The notes below the pieces were generated by a model. It had not been told where the DNA came from. It saw nothing but the letters and a program-made list of their open reading frames with translations, and ran no database searches. 50,580 nucleotides of DNA from assembly GCA_039815415.1 (NCBI GenBank), contig JBCBZH010000003.1, forward strand, positions 1 to 50,580, in the 5' to 3' direction. The DNA is from JBCBZH01 sp039815415. GTDB taxonomy: Bacteria; Bacteroidota; Rhodothermia; Rhodothermales; Rubricoccaceae. Position 1 is the stretch's first letter; every line of letters starts with the position of its first letter. A program made the position numbers and the translations under genes. Shown piece by piece: positions 37,280-45,613 of this stretch.

Positions 37280-38551
37280 TCACGCGCTCGCCTTGCGCTC
37301 TTCCACAATGGGTGGAGCCCCGTCCAAAATGGTCGCCGAGGTCACGCGGCAGATGGCGCCCGCGTGCGCGTCCGGGGCCTCGAACATGAGATCCAGCATT
37401 GCGCCCTCGAGCACGGCGCGGAGACCACGGGCGCCCGTCTTGAGCGCCAGCGCCTGATCCACGATGGCGTCGAAGGCCTCGTCGTCAAACACGAGGTCGA
37501 TGCCGTCCATGGCGAACAGCTTCTGGTACTGCCGCACCAGCGCGTTCTTGGGCTCCGTGAGGATGCGGCGGAGGTCGTCAGGCGTCAGCCCATCGAGGGC
37601 GGTAAGCACTGGGAGGCGGCCCACCAGCTCGGGGATCAGGCCGAAGCGCAGCAGGTCATCGGGCTCGACGTGACGGAACAGCGTGGGGTCCTTGGACTCG
37701 ACGCGGGGGCTGCGGGTGGCGGAGAAGCCGATGGGTGCGTGCGACAGGCGCCGCGCGATTTCCGCCGCCAGCCCGTCGAAGGCGCCGCCGCAAATGAACA
37801 GCACGTTGCGGGTGTCCACCTGGACGAGGCTTTGCTCAGGGTGCTTCCGGCCACCTTTGGGGGGGACGCCGGCCACAGTGCCCTCCAGCATCTTCAGGAG
37901 CGCTTGCTGGACGCCCTCGCCTGACACGTCCCGCGTGATGCTGGCATTGTCGCCCTTGCGCGAGAGCTTGTCGATCTCATCGACGTAGATGATGCCCCGC
38001 TCGGCGCGATCCACGTCGTAGTCCGCGGCCTGAAGGAGGTGGCTCAGGATCGACTCCACATCTTCGCCCACATAGCCCGCCTCCGTCAGGGCCGTCGCGT
38101 CGGCGATGGAGAAGGGGACATCGAGGATCCGAGCGAGGGTCCGGGCGAGGAGCGTCTTGCCCGTGCCGGAGGGTCCGAGCAGCAGGATGTTGGACTTCTC
38201 GACCTCCACGTCATCGTAGGCGTGGAGGTATTCCTCGGCCTCGATGCGCTTGTAGTGATTGTAGACGGCGACCGAGAGGGCGCGCTTGGCTGCGTCCTGA
38301 CCGATGACATGCTCATCCAGCGCGGCCTTGATCTCCCGTGGGACCAGACGGCGGTGGCGGCTGCCGGACGCGCGCTGGCGCGCGCTGGTGGTCGGGGCAA
38401 CGTACGGAGCCAGGTCGCCGCGCACGATGCCGGAGGCGTCGTGGATGCAGCGATCACAGATGTAGACATCGGGGCCGGCCACCATCGAGGTGACCTCGTG
38501 GGCGGTGCGGCTACAGAAGGAGCAGCGGATGACGTCGTCGCCCTGAGACAT
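37280..38551 (-). CDS. clpX: ATP-dependent Clp protease ATP-binding subunit ClpX
   Basis: The start at 38551 (MSQGDDVIRCSFC) gives 423 residues. Domains are an N-terminal zinc finger (CSFC...CDRC, residues 10-37), an AAA+ module with Walker A GPSGTGKT, pore loop GYVGED, Walker B IIYVDEIDKL, the RKH loop (GRKHPEQ) and the IGF loop (IGFSAT) that docks ClpP, sensor motifs and the C-terminal lid (LKTGARGLRAVLE). All functional loops are present, so it should unfold substrates for ClpP. No clpP is adjacent. A longer frame to 38608 adds a non-homologous start. Confidence 0.95.
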   Translation of the reverse strand: MSQGDDVIRCSFCSRTAHEVTSMVAGPDVYICDRCIHDASGIVRGDLAPYVAPTTSARQRASGSRHRRLVPREIKAALDEHVIGQDAAKRALSVAVYNHYKRIEAEEYLHAYDDVEVEKSNILLLGPSGTGKTLLARTLARILDVPFSIADATALTEAGYVGEDVESILSHLLQAADYDVDRAERGIIYVDEIDKLSRKGDNASITRDVSGEGVQQALLKMLEGTVAGVPPKGGRKHPEQSLVQVDTRNVLFICGGAFDGLAAEIARRLSHAPIGFSATRSPRVESKDPTLFRHVEPDDLLRFGLIPELVGRLPVLTALDGLTPDDLRRILTEPKNALVRQYQKLFAMDGIDLVFDDEAFDAIVDQALALKTGARGLRAVLEGAMLDLMFEAPDAHAGAICRVTSATILDGAPPIVEERKASA

Positions 38552-38835
38552 GGCGCGCGGGCAGGGTGCATCCCAATCTAGCGTTTCGCTTCTCCAGAAA
38601 GGCCACATTGCGTTCTCGGGCCTCTGCGAGCGCTTCAGAAAGCAAAAGTTCCACAGGTCTCAGTTTGACGAGGGCCGATTCAGCCAACACCTTACCCGGC
38701 TCTACGTCTGAACTGCTACGCGGAGTCAGGAGTGAAGAAGGGGTGACGTGCACGCCAGCTCGGCCAGAGTCAGGCCGGGCCGCACGGTCGCCCGGTTCGG
38801 CGCTCCTCTCTCTATCACTCGTCTCTGTATTCGCC

Positions 38836-39822
38836 GTGCCCCTACCTGATCTGTTCCTCGACCGCCTGGCCGAGATCGTCCCGTCCGACCGTTACGAAGA
38901 TGTCGTTGCCTCGTTTGAATCCCCAGGAGGGACCGGCTTTCGGATCTGCACTCTGCTCGCCGAGCCTGAGGCGGTGCTGGAGCGCCTCGAAGATGAAGGC
39001 GTTCAGATTGAGTCGGTAGAGGGCGTCCCCGGTGCCTACGCCGTGCCTGCCGAGGGCCGTGCGCCCCTGATGGCGTCCGGGCCCTATGCCGATGGGCACA
39101 TCTATCTGCAGAACATTTCGAGCCAGCTCCCGCCGCACCTTCTGGGCATCCGGTCCGGGGAGCGCGTGCTGGACCTGTGCGCCGCGCCGGGCTCCAAAAC
39201 CGGCCAGCTCGCAGCCATGCTCAACGGCGATGGCGAGATCGTGGCCGTCGAGAAGGTGCGCGAGCGGTTCTACAAGCTGAAGGCCAACATCTACGCGCAG
39301 GGTGCCACCAATGTGATCCCATGGCTGGGCTCGGGGACGGCCTACTGGCACCGCGAGCCGGAGTCCTTCGACCGCGTCCTTCTGGACGCTCCGTGCTCTA
39401 CCGAGGGACGCTTTCGCACCCACGAGCCAGAGACCACACGCTACTGGAGTGCACGCAAGATCCGCGAGATGCGCTCGAAGCAGCAGAAGCTGCTCTTCGG
39501 AGGCATCCAGGCTCTCAAGCCGGGGGGCACGCTCATCTACTCCACGTGCACCTTCGCGCCGGAAGAGAACGAGGGCGTGCTGGCGAAGGCGCTCCGCACG
39601 TTCGGCGACAAGATCGAGCTGGTGGACGTGACGCTGCCGTCCTCCGGGCGCCTCGCCGCGCAGACCACCGAGGGCGTGACGGAGTGGAACGGGCACACCC
39701 TCGACCCGCAGCTCAAGAAGGCGCGTCGCGTGCTGCCCGACGGGCTGCTCGAGGGCTTCTTCGTGGCGAAGCTGGTCAAGCGCGCGAGCACGGTCAACGG
39801 CCACGCGAAGAACGGGCGGTAG
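38836..39822 (+). CDS. RNA m5C methyltransferase (RsmB/NOP2/Sun family)
   Basis: The likely start is GTG at 38836 (PLPDLFLDRLAEIV), giving 328 residues; there is no clear ribosome-binding site. SAM-binding motif I is LDLCAAPGSKT, motif IV is DAPCSTEGR with the release cysteine, and motif VI is YSTCTF with the catalytic cysteine. The N-terminal part (about 1-90) is short and lacks the NusB domain of RsmB, so it resembles RsmF-type rRNA or tRNA cytosine-5 methylases. It is divergent from clpX across about 280 bases, which include one lone dispersed-motif copy (38754-38762) and no other feature I recognise. Confidence 0.9.
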   Translation: MPLPDLFLDRLAEIVPSDRYEDVVASFESPGGTGFRICTLLAEPEAVLERLEDEGVQIESVEGVPGAYAVPAEGRAPLMASGPYADGHIYLQNISSQLPPHLLGIRSGERVLDLCAAPGSKTGQLAAMLNGDGEIVAVEKVRERFYKLKANIYAQGATNVIPWLGSGTAYWHREPESFDRVLLDAPCSTEGRFRTHEPETTRYWSARKIREMRSKQQKLLFGGIQALKPGGTLIYSTCTFAPEENEGVLAKALRTFGDKIELVDVTLPSSGRLAAQTTEGVTEWNGHTLDPQLKKARRVLPDGLLEGFFVAKLVKRASTVNGHAKNGR

Positions 39823-39832
39823 CCATCGAGCC

Positions 39833-39870
39833 GTCGTCAGCTCGAGAGTGTTCTCCCTCGAGCTGGCGAC
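39833..39870. terminator. Bidirectional hairpin from an inverted pair of the dispersed motif
   Basis: GTCGTCAGCTCGAG (39833-39846) and CTCGAGCTGGCGAC (39857-39870) form a 14-bp stem with one G-T pair and a 10-base loop. It sits exactly between two convergent genes, 11 bases after the methyltransferase stop and directly against the stop codon of the oxidoreductase gene, so it can serve both as terminator. Each arm is one copy of the window-wide motif. Confidence 0.7.
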
Positions 39871-40977
39871 CTAGTCCAGCAGGATCGTCGTCCCCGTCTG
39901 GGCCGACCGGATGGCGGCATCGAGAATTTCCATCACCACCATGTTGTTGGAGAGCGAGGACAGATCGTCCTCTGGCGCGGTCGTGCCTCGGACCACAGAC
40001 GCGAGGTAGGCGAAGGGATCGCGGTGCTCTGGAGGGAGGGGCTCCGCACGCATCGATTCTGCCGGAGCGGATTCGTGGAGCCGGACGCGCAGCTCGTCGG
40101 CAGTGGGGGCGTCAATGAACCCGTCGGTTCCATACACGGCCATGTCCTTGCGCGAAAACGGCCAGTTCCACGAGGCCTGGATGATGCCCTGGGCCTCGGG
40201 GTAGGTCACGATGATCGTGGCCTCATCGTCCACATCTGGGTAGAGGTCGGGCTGGATCGTCTGCGTGACGGCAGTCACGGACGTGGGGCGCTGGCCGTCC
40301 ATCAGCCACGTAATCAGGTTGGCGCCGTAGCAGCCGAAGTCGGTGATGGCACCGCCACCATTCAGCACCGGATCAATCAGCCACTCCAGAAACTCCTCGT
40401 TGATCCCGATCTCGATGGGGCCCTGGTGGCCGTCGTGCACCACCATCTTGCGGAGTGGCCCGATGTCTCCGCGCTCGACGTGCTGGCGGAGCTGATGGAC
40501 GCTCGGGTACCACGTCGTCTCATAGTTGGTCAGCAGGTGGATGCCGGCGGAGTCCGCGAGGGCCTTCATCCGACGGGCGTGGTCCAGCGACACGGCCAGC
40601 GGCTTCTCCACCATCACATGGATGCTTCGGCGAGCCGCTGCTTCTGTCACCGCGAGATGGTCGTAGATGGTCGTGAACACCGTGACGGCCTCCGGCTGGG
40701 TCGCATCCAGCATCTCCTCGGTTGTGTCATAGACGAGGTCCATGCTGAAGCCGTGTTGCTCGGCGTACCGCGCCGCCAGCTCGCGGTTGGGCTCCGCAAT
40801 GCCCACGATCTCGATGTCGCCCACGTCCTCACGCCCCAGAATCCAATGGACGTGTGTGTGGGTCAGCCCGGCCACCCCGACGCGCACAGGGGGAGGCGCG
40901 TCAGGGGAATCTTGCGCGTGCGGCGCGGCGGCGAGAAGAACAACGAGCACGAGGAGGCAGCAACGGAGAGAGAGCAT
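39871..40977 (-). CDS. Secreted Gfo/Idh/MocA-family oxidoreductase
   Basis: The 368-residue protein has a Sec-type signal peptide (LSLRCCLLVLVVLLAAAPHAQD), a Rossmann fold (RVGVAGLTHTHVHWIL...EIVGIAEPN), the EKPLAV motif (about 123) and a C-terminal dimerisation domain with GGGAITDFGCYG (catalytic region with Lys-Pro and Asp/His). The nucleotide loop reads GLTHTHVHW, not GxGxxG, which is unusual. Such exported members are thought to oxidise or rearrange sugars, often acting on glycans with bound NAD. It is alone between two hairpins made of the dispersed motif. Confidence 0.85.
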   Translation of the reverse strand: MLSLRCCLLVLVVLLAAAPHAQDSPDAPPPVRVGVAGLTHTHVHWILGREDVGDIEIVGIAEPNRELAARYAEQHGFSMDLVYDTTEEMLDATQPEAVTVFTTIYDHLAVTEAAARRSIHVMVEKPLAVSLDHARRMKALADSAGIHLLTNYETTWYPSVHQLRQHVERGDIGPLRKMVVHDGHQGPIEIGINEEFLEWLIDPVLNGGGAITDFGCYGANLITWLMDGQRPTSVTAVTQTIQPDLYPDVDDEATIIVTYPEAQGIIQASWNWPFSRKDMAVYGTDGFIDAPTADELRVRLHESAPAESMRAEPLPPEHRDPFAYLASVVRGTTAPEDDLSSLSNNMVVMEILDAAIRSAQTGTTILLD

Positions 40978-41012
40978 GCAAGGAGTGGATCACTCTCTGA
41001 AGAAACCACATC

Positions 41013-41042
41013 GCCAGCTCGAGAGCGCCCCCTCGAGCTGGC
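41013..41042. terminator. Inverted pair of the dispersed motif after the CreD-like gene
   Basis: GCCAGCTCGAG (41013-41023) and CTCGAGCTGGC (41032-41042) are perfect 11-bp arms with an 8-base loop, eight bases past the stop of the CreD-like gene on the minus strand. It fits a terminator for that gene. Confidence 0.65.
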
Positions 41043-41050
41043 TATAGGCG

Positions 41051-42415
41051 TCATCCGCCTGCTGGATTCATTGTAATCGTTGTCTGGGCGGTGGGACGCT
41101 TGCGCTTCTTCGAGAGCGCGGGCTCGTCCGGACGGGCGAGGACGGCTTCCCAGTCCAGACGGCCTGTGGCCTGCATCGTCACGAACAGCGTCGCGACCGA
41201 CAGCAGCGTGACGGCCAGCCCGGTGGCGCCTTCGAGGAAGAAGGTGGCGGCGAAGGCCACGAGGTAGACCATCTGGGCACCGCCCACCTCCACCAGCGCG
41301 AAGCGGCCTCCGGCCACGAGGCGGACGTACGACACCACCAGCCCGACGCTCACCGCCGAGGCGATCGCCATTGCCCAGCCAATCGCCACCACGTCCACGA
41401 GGTAGGCCAGCAGCAGGTGGAAGGCGAAGCAGGCCGCGCCGAGGAAGAAGTAGTGCATCGGATGGAGGCGCACGCCGCGGAGCAGCGACAGCACGAACAC
41501 GGCGAAGAAGAACAGGAACAGGCTCACGGGTGCGAAGAACGTGACGCGGCTGACCCACGGGCCGGGGTTGAGCTTCTGCGGCATCGCCAGCCCGATGTCG
41601 GCGGACGACACGAGCGTGCCGTAGTCCCAGGCCAGCGTCCAGCCGCCCTCGTCGCGGCGCTCCTTCGAGGTGGGCGAGAGCGAGGCGCCGGGGAAGTCCA
41701 CCTCGTCGAAGTCGGTGGTGAGGACCAGCTTCACATCGCGGGCGGTCTGCACGCCCGGCGTGCCGTAGCGGTTGCCGTACTCGTCGTACGACACACCTGT
41801 CGGGCCGAAGGCATAGCGCCACGTCTCGACGCCCTGCGAGCCGTACTGGACGCGCACGACGGCAGAGTCGCCCGCCCCCAGCTCGAGGACGTGCTCGAGC
41901 TGGCCGTCCTGGGCATCGACCTCGATGGGCTCGCCATCGACGGTCAGGGAGAGGCCACTGAAGACGGACGCTTGGGACGGAAGCGGGAAGGAGAACGCCA
42001 CCTCGCCGTCCTCCTCGGTCGGGTTGGCGACGCGGTAGCTGGCATCCACGTCCACGGCGTAGGTCGGATACCACATCAGGCCTTTGCGGCGGTGGTCGAG
42101 CTGAACGTCCGCTTCCAGACGCGTGGCGGTGATGGGAACCGATGTGCGAGTCTCCTTCATAACCGTCCGGTTGACCGTTCGTGTGGCGTTCCCTTCCTCC
42201 GTTGGCTCAGTGGTGGTCACAACGGTGGCTTCCTCGCCGAGAAGTGCGGCGGTGGGCGCGTGCTGAACTTGCGGCCCACCCCACAGCTCACCGACGGCGC
42301 CGCCGAGCGAGGCATTGGAGGTTTCGGTGCGATGGACGACGGTGCCGCCGAGGATCGTCCAGGCGATGCAGCAGCAGAGGTAGATGAAGGCGACGGCGAA
42401 GAGGCGTTTGATCAT
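41051..42415 (-). CDS. CreD-like inner membrane protein
   Basis: The start at 42415 (MIKRLFAVAFIYLCCCIAWTILGG) gives 454 residues. After one N-terminal helix comes a large periplasmic beta-rich domain (about 30-285) and then five or six transmembrane helices with the CreD-like signature LHPMHYFFLGAACFAFHLLLAYLV (about 320-345). CreD proteins are linked to envelope stress and beta-lactam response, but here there is no neighbouring CreBC system. The best match is by topology and the LHPMHY motif. Confidence in the family is moderate. Confidence 0.7.
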   Translation of the reverse strand: MIKRLFAVAFIYLCCCIAWTILGGTVVHRTETSNASLGGAVGELWGGPQVQHAPTAALLGEEATVVTTTEPTEEGNATRTVNRTVMKETRTSVPITATRLEADVQLDHRRKGLMWYPTYAVDVDASYRVANPTEEDGEVAFSFPLPSQASVFSGLSLTVDGEPIEVDAQDGQLEHVLELGAGDSAVVRVQYGSQGVETWRYAFGPTGVSYDEYGNRYGTPGVQTARDVKLVLTTDFDEVDFPGASLSPTSKERRDEGGWTLAWDYGTLVSSADIGLAMPQKLNPGPWVSRVTFFAPVSLFLFFFAVFVLSLLRGVRLHPMHYFFLGAACFAFHLLLAYLVDVVAIGWAMAIASAVSVGLVVSYVRLVAGGRFALVEVGGAQMVYLVAFAATFFLEGATGLAVTLLSVATLFVTMQATGRLDWEAVLARPDEPALSKKRKRPTAQTTITMNPAGG

Positions 42416-42500
42416 GGGTCCGGGGTGTTGGGAATCAGGAGAGGGGAAGGGGGCGCCAGAGTCTGGCCAGGGGTCGAGAGTGGTTTCAGGCAATCGCTAT

Positions 42501-43307
42501 TCAGCGTGGTATCGGCGCCGCTTGCAGTTCAGAGGTGGCGCTGGAACGGGCCTCTGGGTCGAGCTGGCGAGCGTATGTCTCGTCCACGCGAAGCACGCGG
42601 CGGTTCAGCGTTCGGACGCAGCCGGAGACGAAGGCGCGAGCCGTCAGGCCGCCGCGCCTCAGCACGTGGCGGTGGACACCCAGCCAGACGGCAGAAGCCG
42701 TTCCCAGCATCAGGCCTCGGTGGGCAGAGCGGACCGCGTGCCGATGCAGCCGTGACCGGCTGGCCTGGATTTGGGCCAAGCGCTCGGCGTGGAAGCGCAC
42801 ATGAGCCGCCTCATCCCGGAGGATTTGGGCGCAGAGGGCCTGCGTGACCGGGCATCTGGTGGCATCGCGGAGAGCGGCGTAGTAGAGAAGCGCGACGACT
42901 TCGGCAGTGACCAGCACGCGAAGGCAGACCTCCAGCCCGTCGCCTAGGCCCAGCTTTCGCAGGCGGCGGAACACTGAGTCCAGCGGCGTGTGCGTTTTGA
43001 GTCGTTCGCCTGCGCTTGTGAGCAGACGCGCCAGCTCGGCCGCATGTCGGGCCTCCTCGTCAATGAAGAGGCGCATGGCGTCGGGATAGGCGGTGTCGCC
43101 GGTGCGGGCTGCATAGCGCTTAGCGCATCGGCGGAGCGTGTGGCCCTCCGACTGTTCGCCGAGCTGGAATTCCTGAATGGATGCCGCGATAGCAGAGCGT
43201 TCATCCGGAGTCCAGCGAACCGGAGCGTTCCAGGGGATCGGGCGAGGAGCCGTCGCGTTGCGCGCGAAGACCTCGCGCCAGTCGATGGAGGAGCGGAAGC
43301 GGTGCAT
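42501..43307 (-). CDS. Ferritin-like di-iron protein
   Basis: This 268-residue helical protein has two carboxylate-bridged di-iron motifs: DEEARH (E85, H88) and DEAAH (E166, H169), plus Glu residues in the helices IQEFQLGEQSEG (about 45-54) and LVTAEVVALL (E136). This matches the ferritin/ribonucleotide-reductase-like fold of oxygenase or desaturase-like proteins such as AurF relatives. The C-terminal third is basic and helical. It ends the pair with uppS, four bases apart, so it may act on a polyprenyl product. That link is inference. Confidence 0.7.
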   Translation of the reverse strand: MHRFRSSIDWREVFARNATAPRPIPWNAPVRWTPDERSAIAASIQEFQLGEQSEGHTLRRCAKRYAARTGDTAYPDAMRLFIDEEARHAAELARLLTSAGERLKTHTPLDSVFRRLRKLGLGDGLEVCLRVLVTAEVVALLYYAALRDATRCPVTQALCAQILRDEAAHVRFHAERLAQIQASRSRLHRHAVRSAHRGLMLGTASAVWLGVHRHVLRRGGLTARAFVSGCVRTLNRRVLRVDETYARQLDPEARSSATSELQAAPIPR

Positions 43308-43311
43308 GGCA

Positions 43312-44124
43312 CTAGGCAGCGGATCGAGGGGAGGCGGAGGCGCTCAGCCCGCCGAAGCGGCGCTCGCGCTGGTGAAAGGCGCCGACGGCCTCCGCGAGCG
43401 TGTCGCCCGTCACATCGGGCCAGAGGGTGTCGAGGAACAGCAGCTCGGCGTAGGCGCTCTCCCAGAGGAGGAAGTCGCTCAGGCGTTGCTCGCCGCCGGT
43501 GCGGAGGAAGAGGTCCACGGGCGTCGCCGAGGCACCATCAGGCGCCAGGGCCGCAGCCAGGGCGCCCTCGAAGGCTTCGGGGGTGGGTGAACTGGTGGTG
43601 AGCCCAGCCTGGGCCCAGCGGTGGGCCGCCTCGCGGAGCGCCCACCGCGCCGAGTAATCCACCGCAACGCGCAGCAGAAGGCGTCGCCCGTAGCGCGTCT
43701 CCCACTCGGCCCGGCAGATGGCGGACCGCAGGGCTCCGGGCAGCCGGTCGCGGCGACCGATGATCTGGAGGCGGACCCCCGCCCGTTTCAGGCGCGGCGC
43801 CTCCGCGCGGACATATGCCCCGAGCAGAGACATCAGCGCGCGGACCTCAGGTTTGGGACGACGCCAGTTGTCGGCAGAGAAGGCGTAGAGCGTCAGCGCG
43901 CTGACGCCCAGCTCTGGCGCGGCCTCCACGATGCGACGGACCGCCTCAGCGCCCTCGCGGTGTCCGGCAGAGCGGGCGAGGCCCTGGCGCTCGGCCCAGC
44001 GCCCGTTGCCGTCCATTACGCAGGCGACGTGCAGGCCAGGCAGGTTCGCCTGCTCGAGCGAGGGCTCCGAATCGGGAGCATCGAGTTGGCGGAGGACCTT
44101 CGGATGTTTCAGAGTTCTTTGCAT
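43312..44124 (-). CDS. uppS: Cis-prenyltransferase (undecaprenyl-diphosphate-synthase type)
   Basis: The 270-residue protein has the cis-prenyltransferase motifs: VACVMDGNGRWAERQGL (Asp38 of the active site), GHREGAEAVRRIVE, LYAFSADNWRRP and DLFLRTGGEQRLSDFLLWESAYAELLF. It condenses isopentenyl units with E,E-FPP. The TGGEQRLSD and W-ESAY variants differ from the usual RTSGEQRISNFLLWQ. It may be the housekeeping enzyme or a second copy that makes another chain length. It is followed closely by the ferritin-like gene. Confidence 0.9.
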   Translation of the reverse strand: MQRTLKHPKVLRQLDAPDSEPSLEQANLPGLHVACVMDGNGRWAERQGLARSAGHREGAEAVRRIVEAAPELGVSALTLYAFSADNWRRPKPEVRALMSLLGAYVRAEAPRLKRAGVRLQIIGRRDRLPGALRSAICRAEWETRYGRRLLLRVAVDYSARWALREAAHRWAQAGLTTSSPTPEAFEGALAAALAPDGASATPVDLFLRTGGEQRLSDFLLWESAYAELLFLDTLWPDVTGDTLAEAVGAFHQRERRFGGLSASASPRSAA

Positions 44125-44214
44125 GGCAAAGTATTGGGCAATGGGTGAGCGGATCGGGAGAGGTGAGGCGGACTCAGCTTTGCGCGTTAAAGCGGAGGGG
44201 GATGCGAAACGCGC

Positions 44215-44553
44215 TCATGCGGGGCGCGTGGCCTGGATGAGGGCTTCCATCTGATCGAGGTACGTCGCCAGCGCGTCGCTGCCCTTTTTCGTTAGCTCGT
44301 AGTCCGTGCGCGGTGTGCGGTCGTCGAACGACTTCTTGACGGACACGTAGCCTGCATCCTCGAGCTTGCGGGCGTGGACGGAGAGATTGCCGTCCGTCAG
44401 CTCGAGGACGGTCTTGAGGTCCGTGAACGTCATGGCGCCCCCCGCAGCGAGCGCGCTCAGGATTCCGAGCCGGACGCGCTGGTGCACGACCGGGTCGAAG
44501 TCCGGCACGGACGGCGCGGGGCGGACGGCACGACGGAGGGTTCGCTTGGACAT
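44215..44553 (-). CDS. Winged-helix transcriptional regulator
   Basis: The start at 44553 (MSKRTLRRAVRPAP) gives 112 residues with a winged helix: VHQRVRLGILSALAAGGAMTFTDLKTVLELTDGNLSVHARKLEDAGYVSVKKSF, with the wing DDRTPRTDYELTKKGSDAL. It belongs to the PF13601/ArsR-like type whose genes often lie next to a small membrane-protein gene, as here, 16 bases downstream of it. It probably represses the two-gene unit. Confidence 0.88.
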   Translation of the reverse strand: MSKRTLRRAVRPAPSVPDFDPVVHQRVRLGILSALAAGGAMTFTDLKTVLELTDGNLSVHARKLEDAGYVSVKKSFDDRTPRTDYELTKKGSDALATYLDQMEALIQATRPA

Positions 44554-44569
44554 GGACGTGGGAGAGAGA

Positions 44570-45238
44570 TCAGCCGCCGTGGCGCTGGGCGATGAGAACA
44601 CCGAAGACGATGTGGAGGCCGCCGAAGCCAGCGGCCATGAAGGCCGTGCCCCACGCCGCCGGGGCGAGCAGCGCCAGCGCGCCAGTGAGCATGAACAGAC
44701 AGCCCATGAGCGGCACGAGCCGAACCGAGAACACCCCGGCCGAGGTGACGCCCGCTCCGTACAGTAGCAGCCACACGCCAGGAAGCAAGCTGTAGCTGGC
44801 CGTGGCATCGGCGGAGCCCTGGCGAGCGAAGTACTCCTTCGTTCCGCCCACCTCGTAGCCGTAAATGGCGAGCGTCAGCGCGACGCCCACCAACAGCGCT
44901 GGGAGCAGACCGAGCAGGAACTTCCGGCCCTGGCCGCTGAACAGCGGCACGCTGTGGCGGCGAGCCTTGTCGAGCGTTGCCCACCCACCAATCACCAGCC
45001 CGACGAGTGCCTCGGCGGTCCACACGGTCAGCCACGAGCTGACGGTGGTTTGCTGATACGCGATGGCGGCGGCGATCCCAGCGCTCACACCCATCGCTAC
45101 GCCGCCCCAGCCAGGAACCGCCGTGAAGGTGCCCGTCTTCGCCATCGTCTCGCGGATAAACCGCAGATGCGCGTGCGCCGCCTCGCCGGGAGCAACGGCG
45201 GGCTGGTGGCGGCGAAGGGAAGGACGGTCTAGGGACAT
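44570..45238 (-). CDS. Six-helix membrane protein paired with the winged-helix regulator
   Basis: The start at 45238 (MSLDRPSLRRHQ) gives 222 residues. After a polar 40-residue N-terminus come about six transmembrane helices (GGVAMGVSAGIAAAIAY, LTVWTAEALVGLVIGGWATL, FLLGLLPALLVGVALTLAIYGY, LLPGVWLLLYGAGVTSAGVF, PLMGCLFMLTGALALLAPAA, AFMAAGFGGLHIVFGVLIA). I do not recognise a transport motif. It is the first gene of the regulator pair, and the function is unknown. Confidence 0.8.
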   Translation of the reverse strand: MSLDRPSLRRHQPAVAPGEAAHAHLRFIRETMAKTGTFTAVPGWGGVAMGVSAGIAAAIAYQQTTVSSWLTVWTAEALVGLVIGGWATLDKARRHSVPLFSGQGRKFLLGLLPALLVGVALTLAIYGYEVGGTKEYFARQGSADATASYSLLPGVWLLLYGAGVTSAGVFSVRLVPLMGCLFMLTGALALLAPAAWGTAFMAAGFGGLHIVFGVLIAQRHGG

Positions 45239-45248
45239 GTTGTAGAGA

Positions 45249-45289
45249 ACTTTAATTCGTAAAGTATACCACATCGAGCCCACTGTCAA
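45249..45289 (-). promoter_or_regulatory. Promoter and operator of the membrane protein/regulator unit
   Basis: On the minus strand TTGACA (45289-45284) is followed after 15 bases by TATACT (45268-45263), close to sigma-70-like hexamers though with a short spacer. ACTTTA (45249-45254) and TAAAGT (45260-45265) form an inverted repeat around ATTCG that overlaps the -10 region, 11 bases before the start codon. It is a good operator candidate for the winged-helix protein encoded downstream. Confidence 0.55.
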
Positions 45290-45613
45290 GAGCTGGGCTA
45301 TACCTCGGTGTCCCGTCGCCCTTTCGTTCCCCCATTGCGGTCCATTGGGGTGGCCGAGGGCTTGCGCCTCACAGTCTGCCTGTATCGCGAAGAACGGTGC
45401 GCAGTACGGCTACCTCTGTCAGGGGGCTTTGTTGAGAATGAGGAGCCGGGATCTGTGGGCCTGGCAGGACTATGGTTTGAGATCGACTTCATATCCATAG
45501 CTACCGAAAAGTGGCCTGTACCTGATGTATTGGGCGATCTGATACTCAGTGGCTTTCGTTTGAGTCTAAAGAATCGCTAGCTTTCCCTTAGGTAGACGCT
45601 TAGGGAGAATCGC
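45290..45613. other. Gap at the left boundary of the integrative element
   Basis: No convincing gene lies in these 324 bases. A 90-codon frame at 45308-45580 (plus) has no family look. Gene content changes here from chromosomal to mobile, so an attachment site is expected, but I see no tRNA fragment or clear direct repeat. Close to the integrase ATG there are two CTTAGG words 12 bases apart and an AGGGAGA ribosome-binding site (45602-45608). Confidence 0.5.

Noticed and set aside
38511..38753. A minus-strand frame whose end (EALAEARERNVAFLEKRN) faintly recalls a crotonase C-terminus
   Set aside because: Too short, and it overlaps the clpX start in another frame. The similarity is only a few residues, so at most a decayed remnant.
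45308..45580. A 90-codon plus-strand frame before the integrase
   Set aside because: No start signal, domain or compositional support; it crosses the probable element boundary.
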